DNA of 34,235 nucleotides from Mycoplasmatota bacterium (GTDB lineage Bacteria; Bacillota_I; Bacilli_A; RF39; UBA660). The translations under genes were made by a program, and so were the position numbers. The DNA lies in the NCBI GenBank assembly GCA_022763805.1, contig JALERC010000037.1:1-34235 (forward strand), in the 5' to 3' direction. The notes under the pieces are model-generated. The model was not told the DNA's origin. It was given only the letters and a program-made list of their open reading frames with translations, and did no database searches. Positions 19,452 through 29,494 of the stretch are shown here, piece after piece. How positions within the stretch are numbered: position 1 is the stretch's first letter; every line of letters starts with the position of its first letter.

Positions 19452-19934
19452 ATGGCAAAAGAAGATTTAGAATTAACAATCGAAGGTAAGGAAAAATTAG
19501 AAGCAGAATTAGATGAATTAAAAAATGTTAAACGTCCAGAAAATGTTATAGCATTAAAAGAAGCAAGAGCACTTGGAGATTTATCTGAAAATGCTGAATA
19601 TGATGCTGCTAGAAATGAACAAGCAGTTATAGAAGCAAGAATTAAAGAATTAGAAACAATTTTAGAAAATGCTACTGTTGTTGATTCATCATCAATTACA
19701 GGTAAAGAAGTTTCAATTGGAACTTGTGTTACTGTTCAATTTGTTGAAGACGATGAAGAAGAAGTTTATACATTAGTTGGTACTAAAGAAGCTGATGTTT
19801 TCGAAAATAAAATTTCTACTAAATCACCTATAGCTGTAGCTATTATGGGTAAAAAAGTAGGAGATAAAGCAACAGTTAAATGTGATGCCGGAGATTATGA
19901 CGTTATAATAAAAGATATTAAAATAGCACAATAA
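19452..19934 (+). CDS. greA: Transcription elongation factor GreA
   Basis: GDLSENAEYDAARNEQ and coiled-coil N-terminus; ATG 19452 preceded by gaggtg. Confidence 0.95.
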   Translation: MAKEDLELTIEGKEKLEAELDELKNVKRPENVIALKEARALGDLSENAEYDAARNEQAVIEARIKELETILENATVVDSSSITGKEVSIGTCVTVQFVEDDEEEVYTLVGTKEADVFENKISTKSPIAVAIMGKKVGDKATVKCDAGDYDVIIKDIKIAQ

Positions 19935-19947
19935 TTTGTGCTATTTT
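19921..19947 (+). terminator. Hairpin overlapping the greA stop codon
   Basis: aaatagcaca-ataatt-tgtgctattt followed by a short T run. Confidence 0.6.
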
Positions 19948-20004
19948 ACTTGCTAAATAACTTTTTTTATTATATACTAGATATGTTTTAAAGGAGAGAA
20001 ATTT

Positions 20005-21264
20005 ATGGCTAAAAAAAATGAAAAAGAAATAACTATAAAAATTGAAGGAAAAGAATGGAAAGACGCATTAGATAAAGCATTTGTTAAAGCTAACAAAAAA
20101 GCTAAAATCGATGGTTTCCGTCCTGGTAAAGCTCCAAAAGAAATGTTTATTAAAAAATATGGTATTGAATCATTATACATGGAAGCTGGAGATTTAGTAT
20201 TAGAAAGTGCTTATGCTAAAATAATTGAAGAAAATAAAGATCTTGAATTAGTAGCACAACCTGATATTCAATTAAAATCAGTTGATGAAGATCATATTGA
20301 ATTTGCTGTAGTATTAACTACAAAACCAGAAGTAAAATTAGGAGATTACAAAAATCTTAATGTTAAAAAAGGTTCTGTAAAAGTTACTGAAGCTGAAATT
20401 GATAGTACAATTGCAGAAATGCAAAAAAGATATGCTGAAAATGTTATCAAAGAAGAAGGTAAAGTTGAAGAAGGAGATATCGCTGTAATCGATTTTGAAG
20501 GTTTCAAAGACGGTGTAGCATTTGATGGTGGTAAAGGTGAAAATTATAGTTTAACTATTGGTTCACATACATTTATTCCAGGATTTGAAGAACAAGTTGT
20601 TGGAATGGAAATTGGTGAAGTTAAAGATATTAATGTTACTTTCCCAGAAGATTATCATGCTGAAGAATTAAAAGGTGCTCCTGTAGTATTCAAAGTTAAA
20701 GTTAATGAAATTAAAACTATTGAATTACCTGAATTAGATAAAGATTTCTTTGCTGACTTAGGAATGGATGATGTTTCTACAGTTGAAGAATTAAGAAAAC
20801 AAGTTAAAGAAACTATTAAAGTAAGAAAAGAAACTGATGCTGAAAATAAATACATCGATGATGTATTAGAAGCAGCAAGTAAAACTTGTGAAGTTGATGT
20901 ACCAGAAGTTATGGTTAATGAAGAAGCTCATAGAATGGTTCATCAATATGAAGAACATTTACAAATGCAAGGATTAACATTAGAACAATTCTTTAAATAT
21001 ACAAACTCTAATGAACAAGCATTAATGGATCAAATGCATGATGAAGCATATAAAAGAGTATTATATAGATTAATGTTAGAAGCAATTGTTAAAGCTGAAA
21101 AATTAGAAGTATCTGAAAGTGATGCTGAAGAAGAAGCTAAAAAATTAGCAGAAAAATACCAAATGGATGTTGAAGAATTCAAAAAAGCATTTGGTGGATT
21201 AGATATGATTAAATATGATTTATCTATGAGAGCTGCAATTGATGTTTTAAAAGGTAATAAATAA
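20005..21264 (+). CDS. tig: Trigger factor
   Basis: IDGFRPGKAPKEMFIKKYG ribosome-binding N-terminus; FKBP-like middle (GDIAVIDFEGFKDGVAFDGGKGENYSLTIGSHTFIPGFEEQVVGM). Confidence 0.95.
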   Translation: MAKKNEKEITIKIEGKEWKDALDKAFVKANKKAKIDGFRPGKAPKEMFIKKYGIESLYMEAGDLVLESAYAKIIEENKDLELVAQPDIQLKSVDEDHIEFAVVLTTKPEVKLGDYKNLNVKKGSVKVTEAEIDSTIAEMQKRYAENVIKEEGKVEEGDIAVIDFEGFKDGVAFDGGKGENYSLTIGSHTFIPGFEEQVVGMEIGEVKDINVTFPEDYHAEELKGAPVVFKVKVNEIKTIELPELDKDFFADLGMDDVSTVEELRKQVKETIKVRKETDAENKYIDDVLEAASKTCEVDVPEVMVNEEAHRMVHQYEEHLQMQGLTLEQFFKYTNSNEQALMDQMHDEAYKRVLYRLMLEAIVKAEKLEVSESDAEEEAKKLAEKYQMDVEEFKKAFGGLDMIKYDLSMRAAIDVLKGNK

Positions 21265-21277
21265 TTACCTTTTTTTT
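21251..21277 (+). terminator. Terminator-like hairpin overlapping the tig stop codon
   Basis: aaggtaat-aaata-attacctt + T run, directly followed by the mtnN RBS (ggagg). Confidence 0.65.
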
Positions 21278-21287
21278 GGAGGTTTTT

Positions 21288-21926
21288 ATGAAAATAGGTA
21301 TTATTGGTGCTATGGATGTTGAAATTGAAAGATTTAATGATCTATTTAATTTAACGGAAGTAGAAAAAGATATATATGAAGGTAATAATGTTGTAGTAGC
21401 TTTATCAGGTATTGGAAAAGTTAATAGTGCGGCTATTACACAACATTTAATTGATAAATATAATGTTAAATATATTATTAATACTGGATGTGCTGGTTCA
21501 CTAACTGATAGTGTTAAGGTATTTGATGTAGTTTTAGCGTCTAGCGTTATATATCATGATTTTAATCCAGAGAGAATTATGAATATTTCTATGCCTAATA
21601 ATGGCATAGTAGAAGCTGATAAAAAATTAATAGAACTTGCTAAAGATACAATTAAAAATCATAATGTTTTAGTTGGAAAAATTGCAAGTGGTGATTGTTT
21701 TGTTACAAGTAGTGAACAAAGAGATGATATATATAATCGTACTCATGCACTTGCTGTTGATATGGAATCAGCATCAATTGGTCATATAGCATGTAAAAAT
21801 AATATTCCATTTTTAATTGTTAGAACTATTTCAGATTTTGCTGATGGTGCTGGTGATTTTGAAAAAGAAGCTGGAAATATATCAAGTAATTTAGTTAAAA
21901 ATATAGTGGAAAAGATAGAAAATTAA
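21288..21926 (+). CDS. mtnN: 5'-methylthioadenosine/S-adenosylhomocysteine nucleosidase
   Basis: MKIGIIGAMDVEIE, NTGCAGSL, VDMESASIGHIA, VRTISDFADG; RBS ggagg then ATG 21288. Confidence 0.92.
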   Translation: MKIGIIGAMDVEIERFNDLFNLTEVEKDIYEGNNVVVALSGIGKVNSAAITQHLIDKYNVKYIINTGCAGSLTDSVKVFDVVLASSVIYHDFNPERIMNISMPNNGIVEADKKLIELAKDTIKNHNVLVGKIASGDCFVTSSEQRDDIYNRTHALAVDMESASIGHIACKNNIPFLIVRTISDFADGAGDFEKEAGNISSNLVKNIVEKIEN

Positions 21927-21940
21927 TTCTATCTTTTTTT
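21914..21940 (+). terminator. Intrinsic terminator overlapping the mtnN stop codon
   Basis: gatagaa-aattaa-ttctatc + T7. Confidence 0.75.
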
Positions 21941-22009
21941 AATAATAAAATATAAAGACAATTTATCATTTTTTTGATATAATATTTTTATAGAATAGAG
22001 GGGTATTAT

Positions 22010-22900
22010 ATGAAATGTAAAAATTGTGGTTCTGATTTCGTACCTGGGGTATTAAGATGTCCAACATGTAATGTTCCATATGCGGAAAGTGATGCTTTAG
22101 AAATTCCAGATATTCCAAAAGAAGATTTAACATTACCTGTTTTACCAGAAGGAGAAATTGGTGATGTAAAGATAGAAGATGATAATGTTATTTCTCAACC
22201 TAAATCTACAGAAGTAACTTCAACAATGATTGAAATTGTTCCTATTGCGGCACCTAAAACTGAACAAGGATATAAAGATGAATTGTTACCTTTAGAAAAA
22301 GTAGTTGTTGATGATAATCCTTTATCACATGCTAAACAAATGCTTCCTCCAAAGGAAGATAGGGGTAGTAATGTACTATTTATTTTCTTTGGTATTTTAT
22401 TGCTTGTAGGAGGAGCTGGATTCTTTATATATATAAATTATATCGATAAAGATTTTATAGATAATTTAATTAATGAAATGAATCAACAACCGCAAGTTGT
22501 CGTTCCAACTCAAGAAGAAATACCAACTAAGGAAGAAACAATAGTTGTTAAGGAAAGTGTTTCTAAAGAGGAATTAGAAAAATATATTAAAGATGATGCT
22601 ACAAAAACAGAAGTAGAAGAATTAATGAATTTAAAACTAAAATTAGTTAGTTCTATTACAAATTTAGAAGAATATGATAAAGTAGAAATGATACTTTATA
22701 AAGAAGAAAAAACATCAAATGATGTATTATCTTCTCCTGAGAAAAAAATTAAGGCTATTACTGATACATTTGTAGATACTGATACATTTAAAGTAGAAGT
22801 TGTTGAGAGTAAAAATACATTATTAGTAATAATTACTAAAAACATAAGTTTAAATGAAGAAGTAAATAATAATGAACAAGAAAGTACAAATGATAATTAA
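22010..22900 (+). CDS. Zinc-ribbon, single-TM protein of unknown function
   Basis: N-terminal CKNCG...CPTC; one TM segment VLFIFFGILLLVGGAGFFIYI; acidic C-terminal region. Confidence 0.7.
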   Translation: MKCKNCGSDFVPGVLRCPTCNVPYAESDALEIPDIPKEDLTLPVLPEGEIGDVKIEDDNVISQPKSTEVTSTMIEIVPIAAPKTEQGYKDELLPLEKVVVDDNPLSHAKQMLPPKEDRGSNVLFIFFGILLLVGGAGFFIYINYIDKDFIDNLINEMNQQPQVVVPTQEEIPTKEETIVVKESVSKEELEKYIKDDATKTEVEELMNLKLKLVSSITNLEEYDKVEMILYKEEKTSNDVLSSPEKKIKAITDTFVDTDTFKVEVVESKNTLLVIITKNISLNEEVNNNEQESTNDN

Positions 22901-22915
22901 TAAAAAGGGTGTAAA

Positions 22916-23599
22916 ATGAATTGTAAACATTGTGGGAAAGAGATAAAAGAAGAATATAAATTTTGTGCTGAGTGTGGTATGCCAACTAAGAATAAATCCA
23001 ATATTATTTATATTATAGGAGTAATATTAGTTGTTATTTCTTGTGGGTATTTTATATATAATGCATTTTTCTATAATAAAAGCCCAGTATTAAAAGAAAA
23101 TAATCAGTCTATAGAAGTTGATAATAAAGAAGAAAGCGAAACTACAGATGAAACTGAAGAAATAATATCTGAAAATAAAGAAGAAGAAAAAAAACCAAAA
23201 GGAACGGTTATTACATATAATGGACATCAAGTTACAATTCCTGAAGGATATACTCATAAAATTGAAAACGAAATGTTAACAATTAATTCAACTGATTCAG
23301 AGTGGTATGCCGCTTTTGCAATAAGAAGTGCTAAGTTTTCACAATTAAAAGAAAAGAGACAAGAAGCTAAACAATATTTTACTGATTCAGGATTTAGTGT
23401 TGGAAATGTTAGTGTTCAAAATCGTGGTAATAGAGAATGGTTATTTCTAGAATTAAGTAATAATATGGGTAGTTGTTTAGCAGCTTATACAGCACTTAAT
23501 AGTTTTGAAACTGTTGTTGTTGTTGCTGAGCATTCTAATGGTGGGTTTAATTATGAAGTATTTGATGATATAAGTAATCTAGTTAAAAATATTAGATAG
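22916..23599 (+). CDS. Zinc-ribbon, single-TM protein with a distinct C-terminal domain
   Basis: N-terminal CKHCG...CAECG; TM IIYIIGVILVVISCGYFIY; low-complexity acidic linker, then a globular ~120-aa region. Confidence 0.7.
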   Translation: MNCKHCGKEIKEEYKFCAECGMPTKNKSNIIYIIGVILVVISCGYFIYNAFFYNKSPVLKENNQSIEVDNKEESETTDETEEIISENKEEEKKPKGTVITYNGHQVTIPEGYTHKIENEMLTINSTDSEWYAAFAIRSAKFSQLKEKRQEAKQYFTDSGFSVGNVSVQNRGNREWLFLELSNNMGSCLAAYTALNSFETVVVVAEHSNGGFNYEVFDDISNLVKNIR

Positions 23600-23619
23600 A
23601 TTAATTTCTATCTTTTTTT
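23594..23619 (+). terminator. Intrinsic terminator overlapping the stop codon
   Basis: agataga-ttaatt-tctatct + T run. Confidence 0.7.
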
Positions 23620-23627
23620 GTGTGAAT

Positions 23628-23655
23628 TTGACAATAACATATTTTAATATATAAT
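23628..23655 (+). promoter_or_regulatory. Sigma-70-type promoter for the tandem paralog pair
   Basis: TTGACA - 16 nt - TATAAT. Confidence 0.6.
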
Positions 23656-23679
23656 AATTATTCCAAGGGGGTAATCAAA

Positions 23680-25416
23680 GTGAAAAGATTATTAGAAGAA
23701 TATAAAGGGAATAAAGAAGTATTAGAAGAAATAGAAAATATAAAAGGACATAATATAGACCATAGAAATTTCCAACCTGGATATTATAAAAAAGAATTTA
23801 TTAATGCTTATGGTTTTGAAGCTGTAGATAAAGCTAGATGTAATTATCAAAAAAAATTATTAAAATACGGTATAGAGAATAATAAAATAGAAGAAGTAAA
23901 ATTATGTTTATTATATGATTTTAATGAAAAGCTTATTAATGATTTAGAACTTAATGAATTAAAAAAAATATGTGAATTAAAAGAATTTAAGAATATTTTT
24001 AGAAATTATATTAGAGAAATTGATTTAGTTAAAAAAGTTTTAAATAACGAAAAATATATTAATAATTTGAAGAAACTTGCGACTAAATTTGAACTTAATC
24101 ATATACCTGATATGGTAACTGATGAATACTTTATGGATAATATAGATTTATCATATATTACAAAATTAATTCCTATTGGTACATTTAATGAAATTTATAA
24201 AAATTGTAAGTATCTTAGATGTAATGATAAAGATATTTATAATAATTATATATTTAACAAAGATAAATATTCATTTCCATTAGATGAAAAAACTTTTTAT
24301 GATAAAAGATTACATGAGTTTAAATTAAGATGTAATTATATGAATATTTTTGATTTAAGAGATGCAGTATGTGAAGCATTTTTTAACAGAAGATATGATA
24401 GAACTGTAGAATTATTAAAAGATTCTAAGGATTTTATAGATGTAAGTAAATATGAATTTATAATTGATTGTGATAAAAAAATATTAAAAGAAAATCTAGA
24501 AAATTTAAAATATGAAAATAACATTGCAGATAAAATTTTGTCTCAAACAAAAGTATTAGCTAAAAAAGATATTTGTAAGAATCTTTATGTAAGAAAAGAT
24601 TCTGATATTGTTAAATTGAAAGGTGAAGATTTTTCATGTTTAGTTCATAAAATTAAAGGTTTTGGAGATACTCGTATAGCAACAGAATTATATAGAGATC
24701 CAAGTACATGGACAAAATATAAAGATAATGAATCATATATTTCTACTAGTGCTATTAATAACAATTTTTCGGGAATAGTTGATGGTGATGGATATATATT
24801 AGGTTTTGATAATATTAATTATAAAGATATATTAGCTATGGGGCCTAAAGATATATTGACGGATAAATTTATGGCAAATAATGATTATGATAATTTATTA
24901 ACAAGATATTCTAGTTTGGATACTTTAATAAATAATACTGATACAATGTATAATGAAGTTGTTTTAAAAAGATATAATGAATCTACATCAATAATGCCAG
25001 ATTTTGTATTTAATAAGGATAAAATAACATCTAAAGATAAAGAAGTTAGTAAATATTTTAATATTCCAATTATAGAAATGGAAACAAAGTATTATGCTGA
25101 TATATTAATGTCTAAATTTAAATATTGTATTAGTATGAAAGAATACAAAAATGCTAAAAGAATGCTTCTTGCTGTAATTAATAGTTTTTATGAATCAAAT
25201 TATGTAATTGAAACATATTTTAATAATTTAGAAATTGATATTTTAAATATTACAAAAGATTATAATAATTTAAATCAACATGAATTGAAAGATCTTCTAG
25301 AACTTGTTAGATGTTATAATGAAGTGGCTAAAATATTAAAGGAATATAGATATATAAACACAAAATTAAATACAAGGGATATTGAAATAAATATAAATAA
25401 ATTAATTAAGTTTTAG
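23680..25416 (+). CDS. Uncharacterised protein, paralog 1 (conserved C-terminal LVH...ISTS...YNEVVLKRY domain)
   Basis: 578-aa ORF preceded by a good promoter. C-terminal block (~24620-25115) is clearly homologous to the next gene. Confidence 0.7.
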   Translation: MKRLLEEYKGNKEVLEEIENIKGHNIDHRNFQPGYYKKEFINAYGFEAVDKARCNYQKKLLKYGIENNKIEEVKLCLLYDFNEKLINDLELNELKKICELKEFKNIFRNYIREIDLVKKVLNNEKYINNLKKLATKFELNHIPDMVTDEYFMDNIDLSYITKLIPIGTFNEIYKNCKYLRCNDKDIYNNYIFNKDKYSFPLDEKTFYDKRLHEFKLRCNYMNIFDLRDAVCEAFFNRRYDRTVELLKDSKDFIDVSKYEFIIDCDKKILKENLENLKYENNIADKILSQTKVLAKKDICKNLYVRKDSDIVKLKGEDFSCLVHKIKGFGDTRIATELYRDPSTWTKYKDNESYISTSAINNNFSGIVDGDGYILGFDNINYKDILAMGPKDILTDKFMANNDYDNLLTRYSSLDTLINNTDTMYNEVVLKRYNESTSIMPDFVFNKDKITSKDKEVSKYFNIPIIEMETKYYADILMSKFKYCISMKEYKNAKRMLLAVINSFYESNYVIETYFNNLEIDILNITKDYNNLNQHELKDLLELVRCYNEVAKILKEYRYINTKLNTRDIEININKLIKF

Positions 25417-25427
25417 GAGGTATTATT

Positions 25428-26918
25428 ATGAAAGATGCTAAAATTGAAATTCTAAAACATTTAGGATTTAACCCTATCTTTTATTCTTCTGAAATAAATA
25501 ATAATAAAATAGATTTAGATGTTTTTGAAAATATGTTTATTTTAAGACAAGATAAAGGAATAAATATGATTTTTAATTCAGTTATGAATTATAGTGATGA
25601 AATATTAAATGGTATGATTAATATCTCAACTAATATAGAAGCACGTAATGCATTTAAAAAATTATGTGGTCTTCTTAAAAGTAATAATAGTTATGATACG
25701 GATGGAGAAGAAATTTTTGAATTATTTTCTAATATTAGGTTTGCTAAATACATAAATTTAATTGATAAATTTGAAAAAAGGGTTAATATATATAATTTAA
25801 AAAGAAATTTTAATTGTGACACTAAAATACCTAATTTTTATGAAAATCCTACAATATTTAAAAAATATATGAGTGATCCAGAAAAATCATTTTATAAAAT
25901 GGATGATATAAATAAATATTATGATGTTCGTGATGATCATTTTATTAAATTAATTAATAATAATGATGAACAAATAAAAGAAAAAATTATTGGTTCATAT
26001 TTTGGTTTAAGTATAAAAGAATATAATGAATTAATTAAAAAAGTAATAAATACTAATATTATAAAAGATAAGAAAAAATTTGAATATATAACATCATTTA
26101 ATAATGGTAACTTAATTGAATATATTAAAAATATTCATGAATTTGAAAATTATTTTAAATGTTTAGAAAGTTCAATCGTCGAATATTCAAAATGTGATTT
26201 AAGTAAAAATATAATAATACCAAAAACTGACAAACAAATAAAAGAGTTTACTAATGAAGATTTTAATATGTTAGTACATAAAATAGCAGGCATGATAAAT
26301 GATAATGAATTTTTAAAGAAAAATATTAAAGAATGGGATAAACATTATGATGAATCGGGAACAATATCATGTAGTTTAATTAGTGATTCATATATAGCAA
26401 CTGTAAATGGTGATCATTTAATTTTAGGTTTTAGTAATATATTACCTAGTGATATTATTGCTATGAATACACATGATATGCATTTTGAAAAGCAAGATAT
26501 AAATAATAAATCAGTATCTAATTTCATGCCTACAAATATGCTTCTTGAAAATAGTTCATTTTATAATGAAGTTGTTTTAAAAAGATATAGAGATAAAAAT
26601 GCTATAATGCCTGATTATGTTCTTGCACTTGATAAAATACAGGATAGAGATATTTCTGCATCAACTGATTTAAATATTCCAATATATTTAATTAAATTAG
26701 AAAAATATGCTGATAAATTAATTGATAAGTTAAATTATTTAAAGGAAAATGATTATGAAAAATATTTATTATATTTAAATAGATTTATAAGACAAGTTAG
26801 TTCTTTAAATATTATTATGAAAGATTATTATAATAAAATACTTTATTCTGAAGCTGTAAAAAGTAATAATGATAATATAAATGAAGATATTGAAAAAACA
26901 AAAAAAATGATGAAATAA
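25428..26918 (+). CDS. Uncharacterised protein, paralog 2 (same C-terminal domain)
   Basis: 496-aa ORF, RBS aggaggt. C-terminal block (~26250-26720) shares EDFxxLVHKIxG, ILGFxNI, YNEVVLKRY, IMPDxV and NIPI with paralog 1. Confidence 0.7.
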   Translation: MKDAKIEILKHLGFNPIFYSSEINNNKIDLDVFENMFILRQDKGINMIFNSVMNYSDEILNGMINISTNIEARNAFKKLCGLLKSNNSYDTDGEEIFELFSNIRFAKYINLIDKFEKRVNIYNLKRNFNCDTKIPNFYENPTIFKKYMSDPEKSFYKMDDINKYYDVRDDHFIKLINNNDEQIKEKIIGSYFGLSIKEYNELIKKVINTNIIKDKKKFEYITSFNNGNLIEYIKNIHEFENYFKCLESSIVEYSKCDLSKNIIIPKTDKQIKEFTNEDFNMLVHKIAGMINDNEFLKKNIKEWDKHYDESGTISCSLISDSYIATVNGDHLILGFSNILPSDIIAMNTHDMHFEKQDINNKSVSNFMPTNMLLENSSFYNEVVLKRYRDKNAIMPDYVLALDKIQDRDISASTDLNIPIYLIKLEKYADKLIDKLNYLKENDYEKYLLYLNRFIRQVSSLNIIMKDYYNKILYSEAVKSNNDNINEDIEKTKKMMK

Positions 26919-26930
26919 TCATTTTTTTTG
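26901..26930 (+). terminator. Intrinsic terminator overlapping the paralog 2 stop codon
   Basis: aaaaaaatgat-gaaata-atcattttttt. Confidence 0.65.
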
Positions 26931-26964
26931 TTTATATAAACATATTATTTTATAGGAGGTAAGT

Positions 26965-27597
26965 ATGAAAAAAATATTATTATGTTTATTATTATTACTC
27001 CCTATTAAAATAAATGCACTAGATCTTGCAAAAACATCTAAAAGTGCAATAATGATAGAAGCATCTACAGGTAAAGTAATATTTGAAAAAGATGCAGACT
27101 TAAAACTTCCACCAGCATCTATGACAAAAATAATGACAATGTTACTTACTATGGAAGCAATAGATGATAAAATTATTAAACTTGATGATATTGTAACAGT
27201 ATCAGAAAAAGCATCTAGTATGGGTGGAAGTCAAATTCTTTTAGAAACAGGGGAACAAATGAAAGTTGAAGATTTACTAAAGGGAGTAGCTGTTGCAAGT
27301 GGTAATGATGCAGCAGTAGCCCTTGCTGAATTTATTGCTGGTTCAGTAGATGAATTTGTTAATATGATGAATAAACGTTCTAAAGAATTAGGTCTAACAA
27401 ATACACATTTTGTTAATCCACATGGTCTTGATAAAACAGATCATTATAGTAGTGCAAGGGATATGTCTATAATGGCAAGAGAACTTGTAAAACATAAAAA
27501 AATATTAGAATATACAAGTATATATGAAACATATTTAAGAGAGAATTTGGATACTAAAATATGGCTTGTAAATACTAATAATCCTGTGTGTGAATAA
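26965..27597 (+). pseudogene. dacA: N-terminal portion of a D-alanyl-D-alanine carboxypeptidase (PBP5-like), interrupted by an integrated element
   Basis: Signal peptide; PPASMTKIM (SxxK); ASGNDAAVALAE (SGN); ends abruptly as ...IWLVNTNNPVCE* where the element begins. The remainder lies at 30889-31405. Confidence 0.9.
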
Positions 27598-27674
27598 TGC
27601 TATAGTATTTTGGAATATTTGAAAACTTATCTCGTATAATTAGATGAAATAAGTTAAGTAAAGGAGATTTGATA

Positions 27675-27776
27675 ATGATTAGTTTATCTAAAAATATTAG
27701 TATAGATATTATGAAATTTTTCTTAAATACTAGTGTTCCAAGAATTTTAAATGAAAGGGCAATAGGTAAGGAGTAG
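27675..27776 (+). CDS. 33-aa micro-ORF upstream of the recombinase (MISLSKNISIDIMKFFLNTSVPRILNERAIGKE)
   Basis: Strong RBS aaaggag 8-10 nt upstream; KFF..TSVPRIL resembles small proteins I recall next to Firmicutes large serine recombinases. Confidence 0.5.
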   Translation: MISLSKNISIDIMKFFLNTSVPRILNERAIGKE

Positions 27777-27786
27777 TACATAACTT

Positions 27787-29214
27787 ATGCAGACAGCAAT
27801 CTATTGCAGAGTATCTACTGAAGAACAAGCTACTGAAGGATTTAGTATTCATGCTCAAAAAGATAAATTAACTAAATATGCGAACATTAATGATTGGGAT
27901 ATAGTAGATTATTATGTTGATGATGGCATAAGTGGTAAAAATTTAACTGAAAGACCTGAGGTATCAAGATTAATTGAAGATGTTAAGAAAGGCAAAATTA
28001 AGAATGTCTTAATTTATAAATTAGATAGACTTACTAGAAGTGTTAAAGATCTAATTTATTTAATAGAACTTTTTGATAAGAATAATTGTACTTTTAATTC
28101 TCAAACAGAAAAAATAGATACTTCTAATGCTGTTGGAAGAATGTTTGTTAAGATTATTGGAATTTTTGCAGAATTTGAAAGAGAAAATTTAGCGGAAAGA
28201 GTAACATTTGGATATGAACAAAAAACTAGGGAAGGTAATTATACTAATTGTAATGGAGTATTTGGTTATGATTATATAGTTGGAAAAGGTAAATTAAAAA
28301 TAAATAAAAATGAAGCAGGATATGTAAGAAAAATATATAACTGGTATTTAGAAGGTGAATCTATGCTTAAAATTGCAAAAAAATTAAAAGACTTAAATGT
28401 TCCCACTAAAAGGGGAGGACATTGGAATCAGTCAACTATATATTCAATACTAACTAATCCTCTTTATATAGGAAATGTAAGATATGGTGTAGGAAGAAAA
28501 AATGGTTTTGAAGTTAGTGGTAAAAATATAATACCGATTATTAATAAAGAATTATTTAATAATGTTAATAATTTAATGAAAAAAAGAAAGAAATTTCGAA
28601 TGCGCAAATATTCTTCTGATGATACTTATTACTCAAGAGTATTAAAATGTAGTATATGTGGTAGCAAATACTATGCTAGACAGCAACTACAAAGTGGTAA
28701 AAAATATATTACTTATCAGTGCAATGGACATAACAATAATAGTTGTAATGCCCCTGGATTTTCCCATATAAAAATAGAAAATGCTTTTATAAATTATTTA
28801 GATAATATTAAAGATTTAGAATTTGATAAAAACATTTTAAAGAAAGAAAAAACTGATATAAATAATAGCACTTCAGAACTAAAAGAACAAATAAATAAAT
28901 TGAATAATAAGAAGAAAGAAACTATAAAATTATTTGCAACAGATGAAATAGATTATAATGTATTTAATGAAATAAAAAATGTAATAGATGAAAAAATAGA
29001 AGTTTTAAATAATGAATTAAATTGTTTTAATAAAAATAATAATCAAGAAGATTTAACAAATGTAGAAGTTATAAAAGAAATTGTTATTAACTTAAAGAAT
29101 AATTTTCTTCATCTCAATAATCATGAAAAGAAAATGTTTTTAGAAAGATTTATTAAAGAAATAAAAGTAAGAAAAGAGAATAATGATGTAATAATTGAAG
29201 AAGTAATATTTTAA
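27787..29214 (+). CDS. Large serine recombinase (site-specific integrase)
   Basis: N-terminal YCRVSTEEQATEGFSIHAQKDKL (catalytic Ser), DRLTRSVKDL, FAEFERENLAERV; Recombinase domain KRGGHWNQSTIYSILTNPLYIG; zinc ribbon CSICG...C...C; C-terminal coiled coil. Confidence 0.95.
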   Translation: MQTAIYCRVSTEEQATEGFSIHAQKDKLTKYANINDWDIVDYYVDDGISGKNLTERPEVSRLIEDVKKGKIKNVLIYKLDRLTRSVKDLIYLIELFDKNNCTFNSQTEKIDTSNAVGRMFVKIIGIFAEFERENLAERVTFGYEQKTREGNYTNCNGVFGYDYIVGKGKLKINKNEAGYVRKIYNWYLEGESMLKIAKKLKDLNVPTKRGGHWNQSTIYSILTNPLYIGNVRYGVGRKNGFEVSGKNIIPIINKELFNNVNNLMKKRKKFRMRKYSSDDTYYSRVLKCSICGSKYYARQQLQSGKKYITYQCNGHNNNSCNAPGFSHIKIENAFINYLDNIKDLEFDKNILKKEKTDINNSTSELKEQINKLNNKKKETIKLFATDEIDYNVFNEIKNVIDEKIEVLNNELNCFNKNNNQEDLTNVEVIKEIVINLKNNFLHLNNHEKKMFLERFIKEIKVRKENNDVIIEEVIF

Positions 29215-29494
29215 AAAAGAAAGTAATTAATGTTAAAATATTGATTAATTTTATAATGTAAAAAGTTATTTATAGTTTAAGATAGATAATTATTTTATTA
29301 AGTATAATCAGCAACATAAAATGGTTAATAATTGTGATATTGAATTATGTAAATCGTTTTAATATGAATTTAGTAATAGATATAATCATATGTTTCCATC
29401 TGATATTAATGCTGCTTTACTTGTCATATTAAATAATTAACTATTGATGTATTAATAAAGAATTAGTATAATTATCTTAGAAAAAGGTGTTATT

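Noticed and set aside
19977-20855. Minus-strand ORFs in tig
   Set aside because: Antisense to a conserved housekeeping gene.
24336-24524. Minus-strand ORF inside paralog 1
   Set aside because: Antisense to a long + strand CDS; no RBS or motif support.
27575-27781. Minus-strand 68-aa ORF across the left end of the element
   Set aside because: Spans the attL junction and is antisense to the micro-ORF; no coding evidence.
29215-29494. Possible degenerate coding remnant between recombinase and cargo (readable fragment ...YEFSNRYNHMFPSDINAALLVILNN)
   Set aside because: Short, interrupted by stops and without a recognisable family; treated as non-coding spacer with a promoter for the cargo.
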